In this document: piece after piece, positions 25,793-34,867 of the stretch
Layout of the letters: each line of letters starts with the position of its first letter
Position numbering within the stretch: the stretch's first letter is position 1
From: Gammaproteobacteria bacterium
GTDB taxonomy: Bacteria > Pseudomonadota > Gammaproteobacteria > SZUA-152
Assembly: GCA_029882975.1 (NCBI GenBank)
Contig: JAOUJW010000002.1
Location: forward strand, 62,001 to 126,000
DNA: 64,000 nucleotides
Direction of reading: 5' to 3'
Position numbers and translations under genes: made by a program
Notes under the pieces: generated by a model
What the model was told of the DNA's origin: nothing
Seen by the model: only the letters and a program-made list of their open reading frames with translations
Databases searched by the model: none

Positions 25793-26110
25793 ATGGCAGA
25801 TGAAGACCCATTGACACAACCGGAACTCGTGCAACAACTGAATCAGGAAACAGGCAAAATTTCCTGGCAGGAATTGCAGCGACACTATGCCCGGGGCGTG
25901 GTAATCAAGGTAGCTTCCGAAATGGATTTAGTGGAAGTCGCCGCCAAAATGGTCAGTGACGACAAGGAAACGATTAATTCATGGTTACAATGTGGTGTGG
26001 TCGCACACACTACTGATGCCGATGCACTGCACTGGGAACAGACTCGGCCATGGTTTTGGGCTGTCGTGACGGCGCCATGGGTACTGGTACAGGAAGTCAC
26101 CATACAATAA
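25793..26110 (+). CDS. DUF2288 family protein
   Basis: 105 residues with no signal or membrane segment. The sequence from KISWQELQRHYARGVVIKVA to 'RPWFWAVVTAPWVLVQEV' matches the small DUF2288 family of gammaproteobacteria and cyanobacteria: an acidic, tryptophan-rich protein with a conserved W-x-L-x-x-x-F/Y-A-x-G segment. Its biochemical role is not established. It ends exactly where the convergent GIY-YIG gene ends (26110/26111). Confidence 0.85.
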   Translation: MADEDPLTQPELVQQLNQETGKISWQELQRHYARGVVIKVASEMDLVEVAAKMVSDDKETINSWLQCGVVAHTTDADALHWEQTRPWFWAVVTAPWVLVQEVTIQ

Positions 26111-26428
26111 TTAGCTGGAGGAACTTGGGCTCGAACCATCGGCTCTGAGCAGATTTTCCTTTTCATGCTTTTTCAGTCGCTTAATCTGAGCTTCACGTTT
26201 GGTCGCTTGCGAGCGATTTTCATATCGTTCTTCATATACTAATTTCACCGGGCGTCTCGCTCGGGTATAACGTGCGCCCAATTGGGCGTCCTGGTTGTGT
26301 TCCTGGATTCGTCGCTGGGTGTCCTTGGCAATTCCGGTATACAAGCTACCATCTGCACAACGAACCATATATACATACCAAATGTCCTGGCCTATTGGAT
26401 TCTTTGCTAAACTCATGCCCTGCATCAT
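26111..26428 (-). CDS. GIY-YIG domain protein (UPF0213/YhbQ-like)
   Basis: 105 residues. The core is a single GIY-YIG nuclease-type domain: WYVYMVRCADGSLYTGIAKD supplies the two signature strands, R of QRRIQEHN follows, and E of YEERYENRSQATKREAQIKRLKKHEKENL supplies the metal-binding Glu. The size and the A-x-x-R-E-x-x-I-K motif match the UPF0213/YhbQ group, which has nuclease activity reported for some members but no agreed role. The C-terminus is a serine run (GSSPSSSS). ATG at 26416 is an alternative start. Confidence 0.88.
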   Translation of the reverse strand: MMQGMSLAKNPIGQDIWYVYMVRCADGSLYTGIAKDTQRRIQEHNQDAQLGARYTRARRPVKLVYEERYENRSQATKREAQIKRLKKHEKENLLRADGSSPSSSS

Positions 26429-26468
26429 ATCTCAAGCCAAAGGTTTTTACACAATTTGAGCATAACGT

Positions 26469-27194
26469 CTAGCGAACTTCATAAGCAAGGACACGATAAA
26501 AACCGAAAAAGGAACGATGACTATTTATTAACGTCAACTGCTTCCCATGGGCTTGCGCACATTGTTGCAGCAAGTCTGAGAGGCTCTCTGTCCAAAAAGA
26601 CTCCAAAAACGGTTCCAGTGTTTGTAACAGCCAGCGCATGGGCCAAATCGAATGGAACCAGTGGGAGCGCGCCAAGGCCGAGTATTCGGCTATATGAATA
26701 TGCCCCCCTTTAACCGTCACACGCATGACTTCACTCAACACCCGCTGCCTTGCCGGTAACGGCAACTCATGTAACAGAAAAAACAACATCACCGTCTTAA
26801 AGGCCGAAACGTCAAAACCCAGTTGTTCCCCGTTCATTTGCACCAACTGAATCGAGCCCGGTGGTGTTTTCTGCCGCGCCATGCGCAATTGCTGCCAAGC
26901 CACATCCACCAGGGTCAAGGGTACCGGCGCCAACTTAGCCGCCAAATCCGGCACCAAACTGCCATAGACGTTGGCTAACAACAAGTGCGCCTCATTTTGA
27001 GAGTTGTGCACATGGGAAAATATATCTGCAAGAAAGTGCTGTTTCAGTACTTTATACTGGCCGAATAGAATCGCATTGATAAGAAAATGATGATCAAATA
27101 ACCACAATCCGGGCCGCCACAAATACGCCCACCAATAGTGGCGAGCCAGGTATAATGGAATTCCGTTATTAAAAAACCGCTGCCACAGCGCCAT
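26469..27194 (-). CDS. rquA: Probable rhodoquinone biosynthesis protein RquA
   Basis: 241 residues. It is a class I SAM-dependent methyltransferase fold with the features I associate with RquA: an N-terminal aromatic segment (IPLYLARHYWWAYLWRPGLWLFD), a degenerate motif I (LLLANVYGSLVPDLAAKL instead of GxGxG), the signature TVMLFFLLHELPLPARQRVLSEVMRV, and a C-terminal amphipathic region WFHSIWPMRWLLQTLEPFLESFW for membrane association. RquA converts ubiquinone to rhodoquinone, the low-potential quinone used with fumarate reductase under low oxygen. The main alternative is another uncharacterised membrane-associated methyltransferase. It stands alone, with no quinone genes adjacent. Confidence 0.78.
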   Translation of the reverse strand: MALWQRFFNNGIPLYLARHYWWAYLWRPGLWLFDHHFLINAILFGQYKVLKQHFLADIFSHVHNSQNEAHLLLANVYGSLVPDLAAKLAPVPLTLVDVAWQQLRMARQKTPPGSIQLVQMNGEQLGFDVSAFKTVMLFFLLHELPLPARQRVLSEVMRVTVKGGHIHIAEYSALARSHWFHSIWPMRWLLQTLEPFLESFWTESLSDLLQQCAQAHGKQLTLINSHRSFFGFYRVLAYEVR

Positions 27195-27312
27195 ACCACT
27201 CCGAAAACCTTCGCGTGTTTGTTTTTTTGCTCCTTATAAATTATAGCAGCGGTGCTCTTGCTTGCTTTTGTTTCTCATACGCACCGCTGCCTTGAATGGA
27301 CTTCCTGCCCAA

Positions 27313-28407
27313 TTACATCGCTTCTCGAGGAATCAACTCACCTGCGTCCACAAAAATAGTCCATTTCATGGAGTCAATATCCGAGAAAACTCGGCGAATT
27401 CGGTCTCTGTCCATGGGGTTATCTTTGACATCACGAATAAGAATATGCCGAACTTGCCGCGGATGTGACTTGGCAAATTCCGCATAAATCTCCGGATCAC
27501 TCTCCGTGCTATCACCCACCAGCACAAATGTGCGATCGGGGTAAGTACGCAGCAAGTTATCTATAACCCGGGTTTTCTGCTTCTGAGGCTGTTTAAAAAA
27601 TTCGGTAAACGATTCATCCTTGACACGGAAACGACGCAAATTAAAACTGCCCTTGGGAAAACCCTCGTCCTTGATGAACTGACTTAAGGCCGGGTATAGC
27701 TGCCACGGCGAGCCGGAGACATAATGAAAGCTGGCGCCGTCCTCTGCCCACAAGCGATACAAACGCGCCATACCGGCCACGGGTCGATACTTCTTCAGAA
27801 AGGTATTTTTTATCAGTTTTCTTTTGCGCGCCACTCGACTGATTTTGATGGTGTCATCAATATCGGAAATAATGGAAACACCTTCCGGGTACAACAGTTG
27901 TACCTCGCCTACGAAGCGACGATTGTCTCTTCGAGGCAGTTCCGCTTCATACTGTATCCAATCGTTTTTATCCACCAACCGTTCCACGCCCTTCTCTGAC
28001 AGCCTGATCTCGCCTTTAAAATGGCCATTGGGCTTGGAACGGTCCATGGAAGCCACTTTTCTACCCAACTTTACTTTAATGTCTTTGTTGCGCTCGTTAT
28101 CGACTAAAAACATTCTGGCTCTTTCCGTGAAATAACGATTGTGACGGTCGGGTTGGTCCACTTCCAATGTATTGCGAATCACTCTTATAGTACTGCGGCG
28201 CCACATAGAACCTTTCTCAGGTTCAAACACCCAACCCCGTACCGGCAATACCCAACCATCGTCCCAATACGCATTGGTGGGGAAAAATATCAAATCTTCA
28301 TCCGCCTGAAGAGGTGACGCACTAACCGGCCCTGTAACCCAAAAGCAAATACTCATTACTACAGCACTTATGCACGCTGTTTTTGAACTTCGGTATAACT
28401 TCAGCAT
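27313..28407 (-). CDS. App1-family (DUF2183) phosphatidate phosphatase-like protein
   Basis: 364 residues. A signal peptide (to about residue 30) makes it periplasmic. The C-terminal half carries the HAD-type motif DIDDTIK at 182-188 and, later, FVLVGDSTESDPEIYAEF, both hallmarks of the DUF2183/App1 catalytic domain (yeast App1 is a phosphatidate phosphatase). The N-terminal region (WVLPVRGWVFEPEKGSMWR) is the family's usual accessory domain. It is divergent from the phospholipase A gene at 28669, so two phospholipid-degrading envelope enzymes share an intergenic region; joint function in lipid turnover is an inference. The start codon at 28407 (ATG) is clear. Confidence 0.88.
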   Translation of the reverse strand: MLKLYRSSKTACISAVVMSICFWVTGPVSASPLQADEDLIFFPTNAYWDDGWVLPVRGWVFEPEKGSMWRRSTIRVIRNTLEVDQPDRHNRYFTERARMFLVDNERNKDIKVKLGRKVASMDRSKPNGHFKGEIRLSEKGVERLVDKNDWIQYEAELPRRDNRRFVGEVQLLYPEGVSIISDIDDTIKISRVARKRKLIKNTFLKKYRPVAGMARLYRLWAEDGASFHYVSGSPWQLYPALSQFIKDEGFPKGSFNLRRFRVKDESFTEFFKQPQKQKTRVIDNLLRTYPDRTFVLVGDSTESDPEIYAEFAKSHPRQVRHILIRDVKDNPMDRDRIRRVFSDIDSMKWTIFVDAGELIPREAM

Positions 28408-28668
28408 GTGGAACTCCCTGAATTATTATGGGAACCTGGCGGCCCCTTTACCTTACCCGTCGATTCGGGCCCTATTTGTCTTTCAAACGTCGTTTGCCCT
28501 GAAACCCGTCGTACTTTAGTTGGTCTTCCGGTCATTCAGCCACATTGGTCACTTTGGTCACACAAAGGGACTGGTCACCAACCTGGCAAACCGTTACCCT
28601 ACATACCCAAGCCCGGCTGTGCGGCACAGAAGTCAAATCATTCAATACAAGCGGCATGGAATACACCT

Positions 28669-29637
28669 ATGAACAAACTACCCCATTCTGCATCAAAGTT
28701 AGAACAATACATTACGCAAAACCTTGCGGCGATCATCTGCTTAATTATAGCGCTTTTCATTCCAAGTGAAGGTCTAACTCAATCCGACGAAAATCATCCA
28801 GCGACCGATGCCGGAAACACCAAGGTATCCGACTCATTAATCACACGCCGGGTGGAATCTGAAGGCAAGGCACGAAGTAATCCATTTGTATTGATCCCAC
28901 ACCGGACTAATTACTTTTTGCCCATTACGTATGAAAAATCACCCAATGAGGCACCCTATGCCACGTTTGGTGAGCGTCTCAATCATGTGGAGGTCAAGGC
29001 TCAGATCAGCGTCAAAGTACAGTTGGCACGGCAATTATTCGGTGACAATGGTTACCTGTACGCTGCATATACTCAACAATTGCATTGGCAGGCCTACAAC
29101 CCAAAAATTTCCTCACCATTTCGGGAAACCAATCATGAACCGGAAGTATTCCTGACCTTTCTAACCAATTCCCCGTTCCTAGGCTTAAACAATCGGCTTA
29201 TTACAATTGGTGTCAATCACGAATCCAACGGCCAAAGTGGTACGCTATCACGCAGTTGGAATCGTGTGTTTGCACAATTCGTGCTGGAAAAAAATCAGTT
29301 CTACCTGAGCTTCATGCCCTGGTGGCGAATCCCCGAATCTAAAAAAGTGAACCCCACCGATGCAGTAGGTGATGACAACCCGGATATTGAACACTATCTG
29401 GGTCACGGAGAAATAACCGGGCTCTATGTATTGGGACAACATCGCATGGGGTTCATGCTGCGGAACAATTTAAAATCGGATAATCGAGGTGCGCTGCAAT
29501 TAGACTGGAGTTTTCCGATTCAAAAACGCGTACGCGGTTATTTACAGTATTTCTACGGCTATGGTGAAAGCTTAATCGACTACGATTACCGCAGTAACCG
29601 TTTGGGTCTGGGCTTTTCGATCATTGACTGGCTATAA
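28669..29637 (+). CDS. pldA: Outer-membrane phospholipase A
   Basis: 322 residues from ATG 28669. The frame is open back to 28408, but that part is unlike any protein start and lies in the divergent promoter region. A signal segment (about 19-38) is followed by the PldA barrel. The catalytic triad equivalents are His184 and Ser186 in NHESNGQS and Asn198 in SRSWNRVF, with the same 12-residue Ser-Asn spacing as E. coli OMPLA (S144, N156). Barrel strands alternate through to a terminal aromatic (IIDWL). It hydrolyses phospholipids mislocalised to the outer leaflet. An N-terminal extension of about 50 residues beyond the signal is longer than in E. coli. Confidence 0.92.
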   Translation: MNKLPHSASKLEQYITQNLAAIICLIIALFIPSEGLTQSDENHPATDAGNTKVSDSLITRRVESEGKARSNPFVLIPHRTNYFLPITYEKSPNEAPYATFGERLNHVEVKAQISVKVQLARQLFGDNGYLYAAYTQQLHWQAYNPKISSPFRETNHEPEVFLTFLTNSPFLGLNNRLITIGVNHESNGQSGTLSRSWNRVFAQFVLEKNQFYLSFMPWWRIPESKKVNPTDAVGDDNPDIEHYLGHGEITGLYVLGQHRMGFMLRNNLKSDNRGALQLDWSFPIQKRVRGYLQYFYGYGESLIDYDYRSNRLGLGFSIIDWL

Positions 29638-29644
29638 AAACAAA

Positions 29645-29663
29645 GGGCCTGCTATGCAGGCCC
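29645..29663. terminator. Bidirectional terminator between pldA and the CFI-box gene
   Basis: GGGCCTGC pairs perfectly with GCAGGCCC around loop TAT. The plus side is followed by AAATTTTC. The minus side is followed by CTTTGTTTTT, 8 bp before the convergent stop at 29672. Confidence 0.85.
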
Positions 29664-29671
29664 AAATTTTC

Positions 29672-31198
29672 TTATGGAGCAACTTCTCCTATCCGCCTAC
29701 GTCGACGCCGCACAACCAAAGCCAACATCCATAGTGCCACAGCCAGTGAGACAAGCGGATATTTCACTGCGTAAACCACCGGTGTCAATAACCAGCGCGT
29801 TGTGGTCCGCAAACCTTCATGTTCGGCGATATAGTCAGCCGCGGGCGGTGAATACTGATAGTACCAAGACACCAAGACACGCCCGGCTGCATTGGTAAGC
29901 AGGTAATCATCGCGGAAATCGCGTAATACCTGAACATCAGTGTGCATATAAGAACCGTATGCGGCAGTAGCAATGAAACAGCCTTCAATCTCACTCAGTG
30001 GATCTGAAAATTCACCTCTTACCAACCACACATTTCGAGCGCTGGCTTTTAGGGCTCCCCCAATTAAACCGTCGCCCAGGTCTAAGAACAGGGCATAAAC
30101 GGGAATATCGGCATCGGAGGTAGAAGACCAGGGTTGTTGTGAAGCATTAACATTTAAAAAGGGATGCCCAACGGGAAGCACTGTACCCGCACCACTGCTG
30201 GAAGCGTCAATCAAGCTGTTCAACTCTACAATATTTGGCAAGCGCCAATCGGAGTATCCTTGATAGTTATTGTCGTTGAGACATCTCACGAAATTTAGCG
30301 CTGCCTGCCAGGACATACTGATACTACCGCTGCAATCACCCACAGCTGCCGCCGGATGTGCCAAATCTTTGACCCAGGTCAGCCCTGTCGCCCGATCCGT
30401 CACCAAATATTGAAGCGCATCGTTAAAGCGTGAACCATCCCAGCTTTCACCGGCCCGGATCTCACCGTCCTGCCCCGTACCTGTACAAGGTGTTGTATTA
30501 CCCCCACTGTCATAGCAGCTGTCCTGACCCGTTTGTAATAAATTAGCCTCAATCGCCGGAGCCAAACCACCACGTACCGGCCACACATAAGCGATGCCGT
30601 TATTTTTGGATATACTCAAAGAACGATTGAGGAAAAAATTGACTGCCTTTGCTTCGGTAGCAACAGGAACATGCGTAGTACCGGACCAATAATCTACTTC
30701 CGTCACGCCCACGAAACCCTCTGCCAATAAACTATTCGTGGAACTGGCCCGACCGAAATCCAGCAGACTCATCAACTCATTTATATTAGGTAAACGCCAA
30801 TCATTTTCACCCAGATAGTTGTTGTCGTTGAGGCATTGCACAAACTGCTGTACATTCTGCCAACTGGACACGGCATCGGGGTCCGTGTCTCCGCCATCTT
30901 TATAAGAATCGCAAGCCACTGGAGTGTCCCCGGACGAAGCATCCTGAGCCCAGACCAAATTGGTCAATACATCAGTGCGCTTGTTGGCAAGCGAAGAAAA
31001 CCGAGAGCCGGACCACTGCAAACCGGCGCGAATTTCACCGTCCTGTCCGGTTCCAAAACACGACACCACCAGACCGCTGACGTCATAACAATCCGCTTGG
31101 CCGCTGGGGAGCAATTGCACCGCCATCAGTTGAAACGAACACACTCCTAAAGAAAGTAACGCGAAGAGTTTACAGAAAATAATTCGAACACGGATCAT
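29672..31198 (-). CDS. Surface protein with duplicated DUF1566/Lcl domains and a CFI-box C-terminus
   Basis: 508 residues from ATG 31198 (GGGGA six bases upstream); the frame is open 58 codons further but without a protein-like start. Signal peptide to about residue 26. Two homologous modules of about 175 residues each contain CYD...[11 protein letters not shown], then W-x-x-A/V-x-x-F-V-x-CLNDNNY and DWRLPN (the DUF1566/Lcl signature). After them comes [10 protein letters not shown], the CFI-box sorting-type signature, then a hydrophobic helix and a cluster of six arginines ([10 protein letters not shown]). This resembles PEP-CTERM-like tails that are processed at the envelope. Role probably in the cell surface or extracellular matrix. 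Confidence 0.85.
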   Translation of the reverse strand: MIRVRIIFCKLFALLSLGVCSFQLMAVQLLPSGQADCYDVSGLVVSCFGTGQDGEIRAGLQWSGSRFSSLANKRTDVLTNLVWAQDASSGDTPVACDSYKDGGDTDPDAVSSWQNVQQFVQCLNDNNYLGENDWRLPNINELMSLLDFGRASSTNSLLAEGFVGVTEVDYWSGTTHVPVATEAKAVNFFLNRSLSISKNNGIAYVWPVRGGLAPAIEANLLQTGQDSCYDSGGNTTPCTGTGQDGEIRAGESWDGSRFNDALQYLVTDRATGLTWVKDLAHPAAAVGDCSGSISMSWQAALNFVRCLNDNNYQGYSDWRLPNIVELNSLIDASSSGAGTVLPVGHPFLNVNASQQPWSSTSDADIPVYALFLDLGDGLIGGALKASARNVWLVRGEFSDPLSEIEGCFIATAAYGSYMHTDVQVLRDFRDDYLLTNAAGRVLVSWYYQYSPPAADYIAEHEGLRTTTRWLLTPVVYAVKYPLVSLAVALWMLALVVRRRRRRIGEVAP

Positions 31199-31378
31199 TG
31201 ATATTCCCCGAACTGTGACTGTGATTATGTTTGAGAATAATATCACGAATGAACTCAGGGGTGATGTCTTTATTATACCCAAGCAAACACACAAAACAGC
31301 ATATAAACGAATCTTTTTATTACGAATAATGATTTGGAATTCTGCGGAAACCCCTAACAAAAACAACGCCATAACTCA

Positions 31379-31753
31379 TCATAAACCCATTCTATCCAGC
31401 AAACTTTCCGGAAAGTCATAGTGGCTTAGATACGCGCGAGTTCGCTTAAATATTTTGTCGCTCAGCGCTTTCATTTCCACCGCTTTCAATTCAGTTACAA
31501 CTTGCTTCGCAGTTTCCTTGGACGCAAATTGAATGATCTCGATACCGGTTGGCAAATCCTCACCGATATTTTTGGAGATCCACTCAATGGCATGACTATG
31601 ATGCACATAGTTCGGGGCGTACTTCTCCAATATAGCATTCATCTTTTTCTTAAATGATTTTAACTCAATGAAGAATTCTGGATTGACCCAAAGCTCCATG
31701 ACCAAAAAAACACTTTCATCTTTCAAAGATTCAATTTTCAAATTAGTTCCCAA
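31379..31753 (-). CDS. Small hypothetical protein, possibly dimeric alpha/beta-barrel type
   Basis: 124 residues if translation starts at TTG 31753; ATG 31699 (MELWVNPEFF) is the only upstream-half ATG and would remove a beta strand. No clear ribosome site helps decide. The pattern strand (SVFLVMELWV), long charged helix (FFIELKSFKKKMNAILEKYA), strand (GIEIIQFASKETAKQVV), helix fits a ferredoxin-like fold of the DUF1330/Dabb kind, but similarity is only structural guesswork. No signal peptide. Neighbours give no clue. Confidence 0.55.
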   Translation of the reverse strand: MGTNLKIESLKDESVFLVMELWVNPEFFIELKSFKKKMNAILEKYAPNYVHHSHAIEWISKNIGEDLPTGIEIIQFASKETAKQVVTELKAVEMKALSDKIFKRTRAYLSHYDFPESLLDRMGL

Positions 31754-32083
31754 GTGTTCAAATTATAAACTCAGCACGATCCTATGCGCTCACATACCCA
31801 CCAATTATCAATTTAAGACTCTGACCGGATATTTTTTCCGGAAAGCTTCTCAACTAATTTAGACCGAACTCTGCGTTGCGGGACAAATACAGTGGTACAT
31901 TTCAGGCAGTCTTTTCTCTCATATTGCTGAACTGTACCTCATCATAAGCATTACTTAAGAAACAACATAGGCATTTCTTTTATTTTAAGCCCGGCTTTCG
32001 GGTTTAGACTTAGTTTATACACTCCAAACAAGCCACCGTTTTATGTTACTCAAGTATGACTTTCGTGATCAATGTCATTTTTT
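31754..32083. other. A/T-rich interval with no supported gene
   Basis: 330 bp between two minus-strand genes. It contains a short inverted repeat (AAGCCCG/CGGGTTT near 31988) without a T-tract. I see no coding frame with sensible composition, no RNA gene and no clear promoter. It should include the promoter of the small gene at 31379. Confidence 0.4.
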
Positions 32084-33718
32084 CTATTTTTCTATTTTTC
32101 TATAGATCTTAATCTTCGGAAGATGACTCTCAACAGGAGTGTTATAGAAATGATACAACGGGTCAGGGCGATTATTCCATTGGATATCGGGCGCGTTTAA
32201 CTCTACAAGCTCATACTTGTGGTTGTTTAATGATTCAACAAAGTTTTTATCAATAACCGGGGGATTAAATGTTCGTGGAATAAACCATTCCGGCGCTGAA
32301 GGACCAACCATAGGAGCACTTATAACGGAAAAATTTGTGTGAAACATTAGAGGCAAATCACCATAGCTTATCTTCACACGATCTGATGGTAACGCATTTT
32401 CATTCAGGTATTTAACAATCCAGTCAATTGGTCCCTTTGGCGAATTAAGCGCACTCAGAATATATTGAATCAGCGGACTTCCCATCGGCGTATTGATAAT
32501 GGTTTTAATCTCCCCTTTCGCATAACTCAGGCCCACATTCTTAACATCCAAGTAACTACCATTGACGCCGTTAGTTGTCCAATTTGCCTGCTGTAATCGT
32601 GTGTATTTTAGAATTGACAACGGCAGCACCTGCAATGTATTGCTTATTGTAATAACGACAACAAGACTCCAGGATAAAACCATACTATTACCAGTCATTC
32701 CTCTGATACAAGCTGCACCCAAATATAAAACAAAAGGCAAAATACCAAGCATATATCGGGTAAATGGATAGTCTGACGCCAAGGAGAAAAATAGAAGCTG
32801 CGTTACACAAATTGTTAACAAAAGAAAAACTATTGGGTCATTGCGGACCTTGCGTAAAACTTCCCGCCATCGCCAAACCAGTGCGACAAAAACGAGTATC
32901 AATGGAAAAATATAGGTGTTTATTGTAATTGCGTACCTGAACAAGTAGGCACTGAAGACAGGAATACTGCTGTAGCCCGGTTGTATCCCAAACTGTCGAT
33001 CCCAAACCCGGGTATACCAAGCTATTGGCATATTGATCAATAATAAGATCGCGACTATTACCAATATGTATTTAAGCACGTGTCGATCAGGCCGCCGAAA
33101 TATTAAATCTACACCAAGGGCCAATCCCAAAATAGGAGCAGCCGGAAACAGGGAATTGAAAAGTAACGTGGTCCATATAACTATTTGCGTAGCGCTAAAC
33201 GGATTGGGCTGTTCCAACAATTTCAAATAGCTATATACGATTAACAGATTTAAAAGAGGAACCAAAATATAGTAACGACACTGTCTTGCATGAAGTAGTA
33301 GAGCTACACATCCAAGCATTAAAGCTATAGCCAACAAACTTCGTTGGCGATCCGGCTGCCATGAATTGAATATATGGTAACTTGCAACAATAAGCAGAAT
33401 AAACAGTAAGGCAAAAGGCAATCTGGCAGCAAATGCCGTATTTCCGAGAACAGAGACAGACACCGCAGCAAGATAAGACGGAATCCAGGCCTGCCAAATA
33501 TATATCCCGTCGCGAATATCACGATGATCAGGAAAGATTGAAACTAAATTCTTCCCATTTGAAGCATAGGGAAAGCCGGTTTCCGCGATATTTTGTGCAA
33601 TGACGGCTGTGTGGGCCTCATCGGTCCACAGACTGGTACCACCCAAACCGGGAAAAATTAATAATGCTGATATCAAAACCAACACTACTACTTTGACATC
33701 GATCCAATTCTTGAGCAT
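32084..33718 (-). CDS. GT39-like membrane glycosyltransferase
   Basis: 544 residues, about eleven transmembrane helices and a soluble C-terminal domain of about 170 residues. The first periplasmic loop contains LWTDEAHTAVIAQNIAETGFPYAS, the D-E metal/acceptor motif of ArnT/PMT-type GT-C enzymes that use polyprenyl-phospho-sugars. It is unrelated in detail to the GT39-like protein at 11027, whose loop is IIDSARYL. The gene is flanked by non-coding A/T-rich DNA on both sides (330 and 244 bp) and has visibly lower GC than most neighbours, so acquisition by transfer is possible. Acceptor unknown. Confidence 0.85.
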   Translation of the reverse strand: MLKNWIDVKVVVLVLISALLIFPGLGGTSLWTDEAHTAVIAQNIAETGFPYASNGKNLVSIFPDHRDIRDGIYIWQAWIPSYLAAVSVSVLGNTAFAARLPFALLFILLIVASYHIFNSWQPDRQRSLLAIALMLGCVALLLHARQCRYYILVPLLNLLIVYSYLKLLEQPNPFSATQIVIWTTLLFNSLFPAAPILGLALGVDLIFRRPDRHVLKYILVIVAILLLINMPIAWYTRVWDRQFGIQPGYSSIPVFSAYLFRYAITINTYIFPLILVFVALVWRWREVLRKVRNDPIVFLLLTICVTQLLFFSLASDYPFTRYMLGILPFVLYLGAACIRGMTGNSMVLSWSLVVVITISNTLQVLPLSILKYTRLQQANWTTNGVNGSYLDVKNVGLSYAKGEIKTIINTPMGSPLIQYILSALNSPKGPIDWIVKYLNENALPSDRVKISYGDLPLMFHTNFSVISAPMVGPSAPEWFIPRTFNPPVIDKNFVESLNNHKYELVELNAPDIQWNNRPDPLYHFYNTPVESHLPKIKIYRKIEK

Positions 33719-33962
33719 CCAGTTCCCCGCACTAACCGGCTTAAAATATCGATCTTTCTGGTTTGATACATTGAATATAGCTGGTTATTCCGGGAGGGTT
33801 CAATTGAACGCCTATTCTTCAAAACGGAAATCGACGCTTCAACTTGCAATTTAGACTTGCGTTTAGCAGACCAGACTCAAAGTGTATAAATAGCAAGCAC
33901 TTTTTAGTCGACAGTCACTCTGCATTTTCTGTTGTACATTACAAAATATGTGTTACCGAATC

Positions 33963-34688
33963 TTACCACAGTTTCCACCACGGCTTCTTTTGATTCGGTT
34001 GTTTTGCCATACCCGATTGTGAATCATTTCCATCAATCAATGAATCTCGACCAGGTGTAACATAGTGATAGATACCCGATGATTTAAAACTCGCGTGGAG
34101 ACGGTTTCGACCTTTAGCCCGTGCCTGCGCGACGTAATCCAATTCGCTTGGTGTCAGAATTTGCACAGTCGCGAGAATAACCTCTCCACCTGGGAAGTCT
34201 ACTTTCCCGGGGAGATCCGGGTGTTCAATACCGATCATAATCCCAACCATTCCGTTTTCAGTCTGATATTCGTACAGGCCGCAATCCTCCGCATATAGCT
34301 CCATGGTAATAATTTTGTACTGATTCAACAAATTTGCCATCTGACCGGAATGAGCTGCCTGCTGAGCGGTTGCGAAAACGAGCTTGAAAATATCGCTTTT
34401 TGAAATATCCACTTCTATCGGCTCTTTCGTTTCTGCGTATATTTCGATACCAAAACCTGAGTTTTCCTCATCCACATTATCAAAAGGGTCGGCCAGCCCA
34501 TTGGAAACCACAATGGTGTTACTACCTCGGTGTATGACACTGAACGCCTGCCTCATAGCTGGCCAAGCAGGACCTCCCAAAAAGGCAGGATTAATTATGT
34601 GCGTAATAACTTCCGGTTCTACTTCCCCGATGGAAGAATACAATCTGTCCCTGGCGTCACATGTAACTTCATACAAGCTTTCTGACAT
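33963..34688 (-). CDS. Suppressor-of-fused (SUFU) domain protein
   Basis: 241 residues from ATG 34688 (AGGGG six bases upstream); upstream in-frame codons are ignored. The centre contains PAWPAMRQAFSVIHRGSNTIVVSNGLADPFD and GFGIEIYAET, the core strands of bacterial SUFU-like proteins. Towards the end is GMVGIMIGIEHPDLPGKVDFPGGEVILATVQILTPSEL, the second half of the fold. In bacteria this domain occurs as an immunity or protein-binding module. The C-terminus is a polar linker ending PWWKLW. The start shares one base with the stop of the 59-aa gene (TAATG), so it belongs to the phosphatase operon. Confidence 0.85.
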   Translation of the reverse strand: MSESLYEVTCDARDRLYSSIGEVEPEVITHIINPAFLGGPAWPAMRQAFSVIHRGSNTIVVSNGLADPFDNVDEENSGFGIEIYAETKEPIEVDISKSDIFKLVFATAQQAAHSGQMANLLNQYKIITMELYAEDCGLYEYQTENGMVGIMIGIEHPDLPGKVDFPGGEVILATVQILTPSELDYVAQARAKGRNRLHASFKSSGIYHYVTPGRDSLIDGNDSQSGMAKQPNQKKPWWKLW

Positions 34689-34867
34689 TACACACCCCTT
34701 ATGAGCGAACAAAGAGCAAATGAAACAGCGCCTGACTGCTCAGACAATAACCGCAACCCGGTAGTCAATGCTTGGCAAGCATCTTCCGGAGCACCAGACA
34801 CTAAAATTTCAAGAAGGCAACTTGTATCCATGTCGTCCTCATTGTATGTGCCACCAACGTTGATCAT
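34688..34867 (-). CDS. 59-residue protein between a phosphatase and a SUFU gene
   Basis: The ATG at 34867 overlaps the stop of the phosphatase gene (ATGA), and its own stop overlaps the next start (TAATG), so it is almost surely translated. The 59 residues are acidic at the N-terminus (YNEDDMDT) and helical-hydrophobic afterwards (ACQALTTGLRLLSEQSG, ALCSLIRGV). Two cysteines. No family recognised. A small bridging or regulatory subunit of the three-gene operon is my inference. Confidence 0.7.
   Translation of the reverse strand: MINVGGTYNEDDMDTSCLLEILVSGAPEDACQALTTGLRLLSEQSGAVSFALCSLIRGV

Noticed and set aside
28408-28668. N-terminal extension of the phospholipase A frame
   Set aside because: No signal peptide at the first possible start and a composition unlike protein. 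The ATG at 28669 precedes a proper signal segment.
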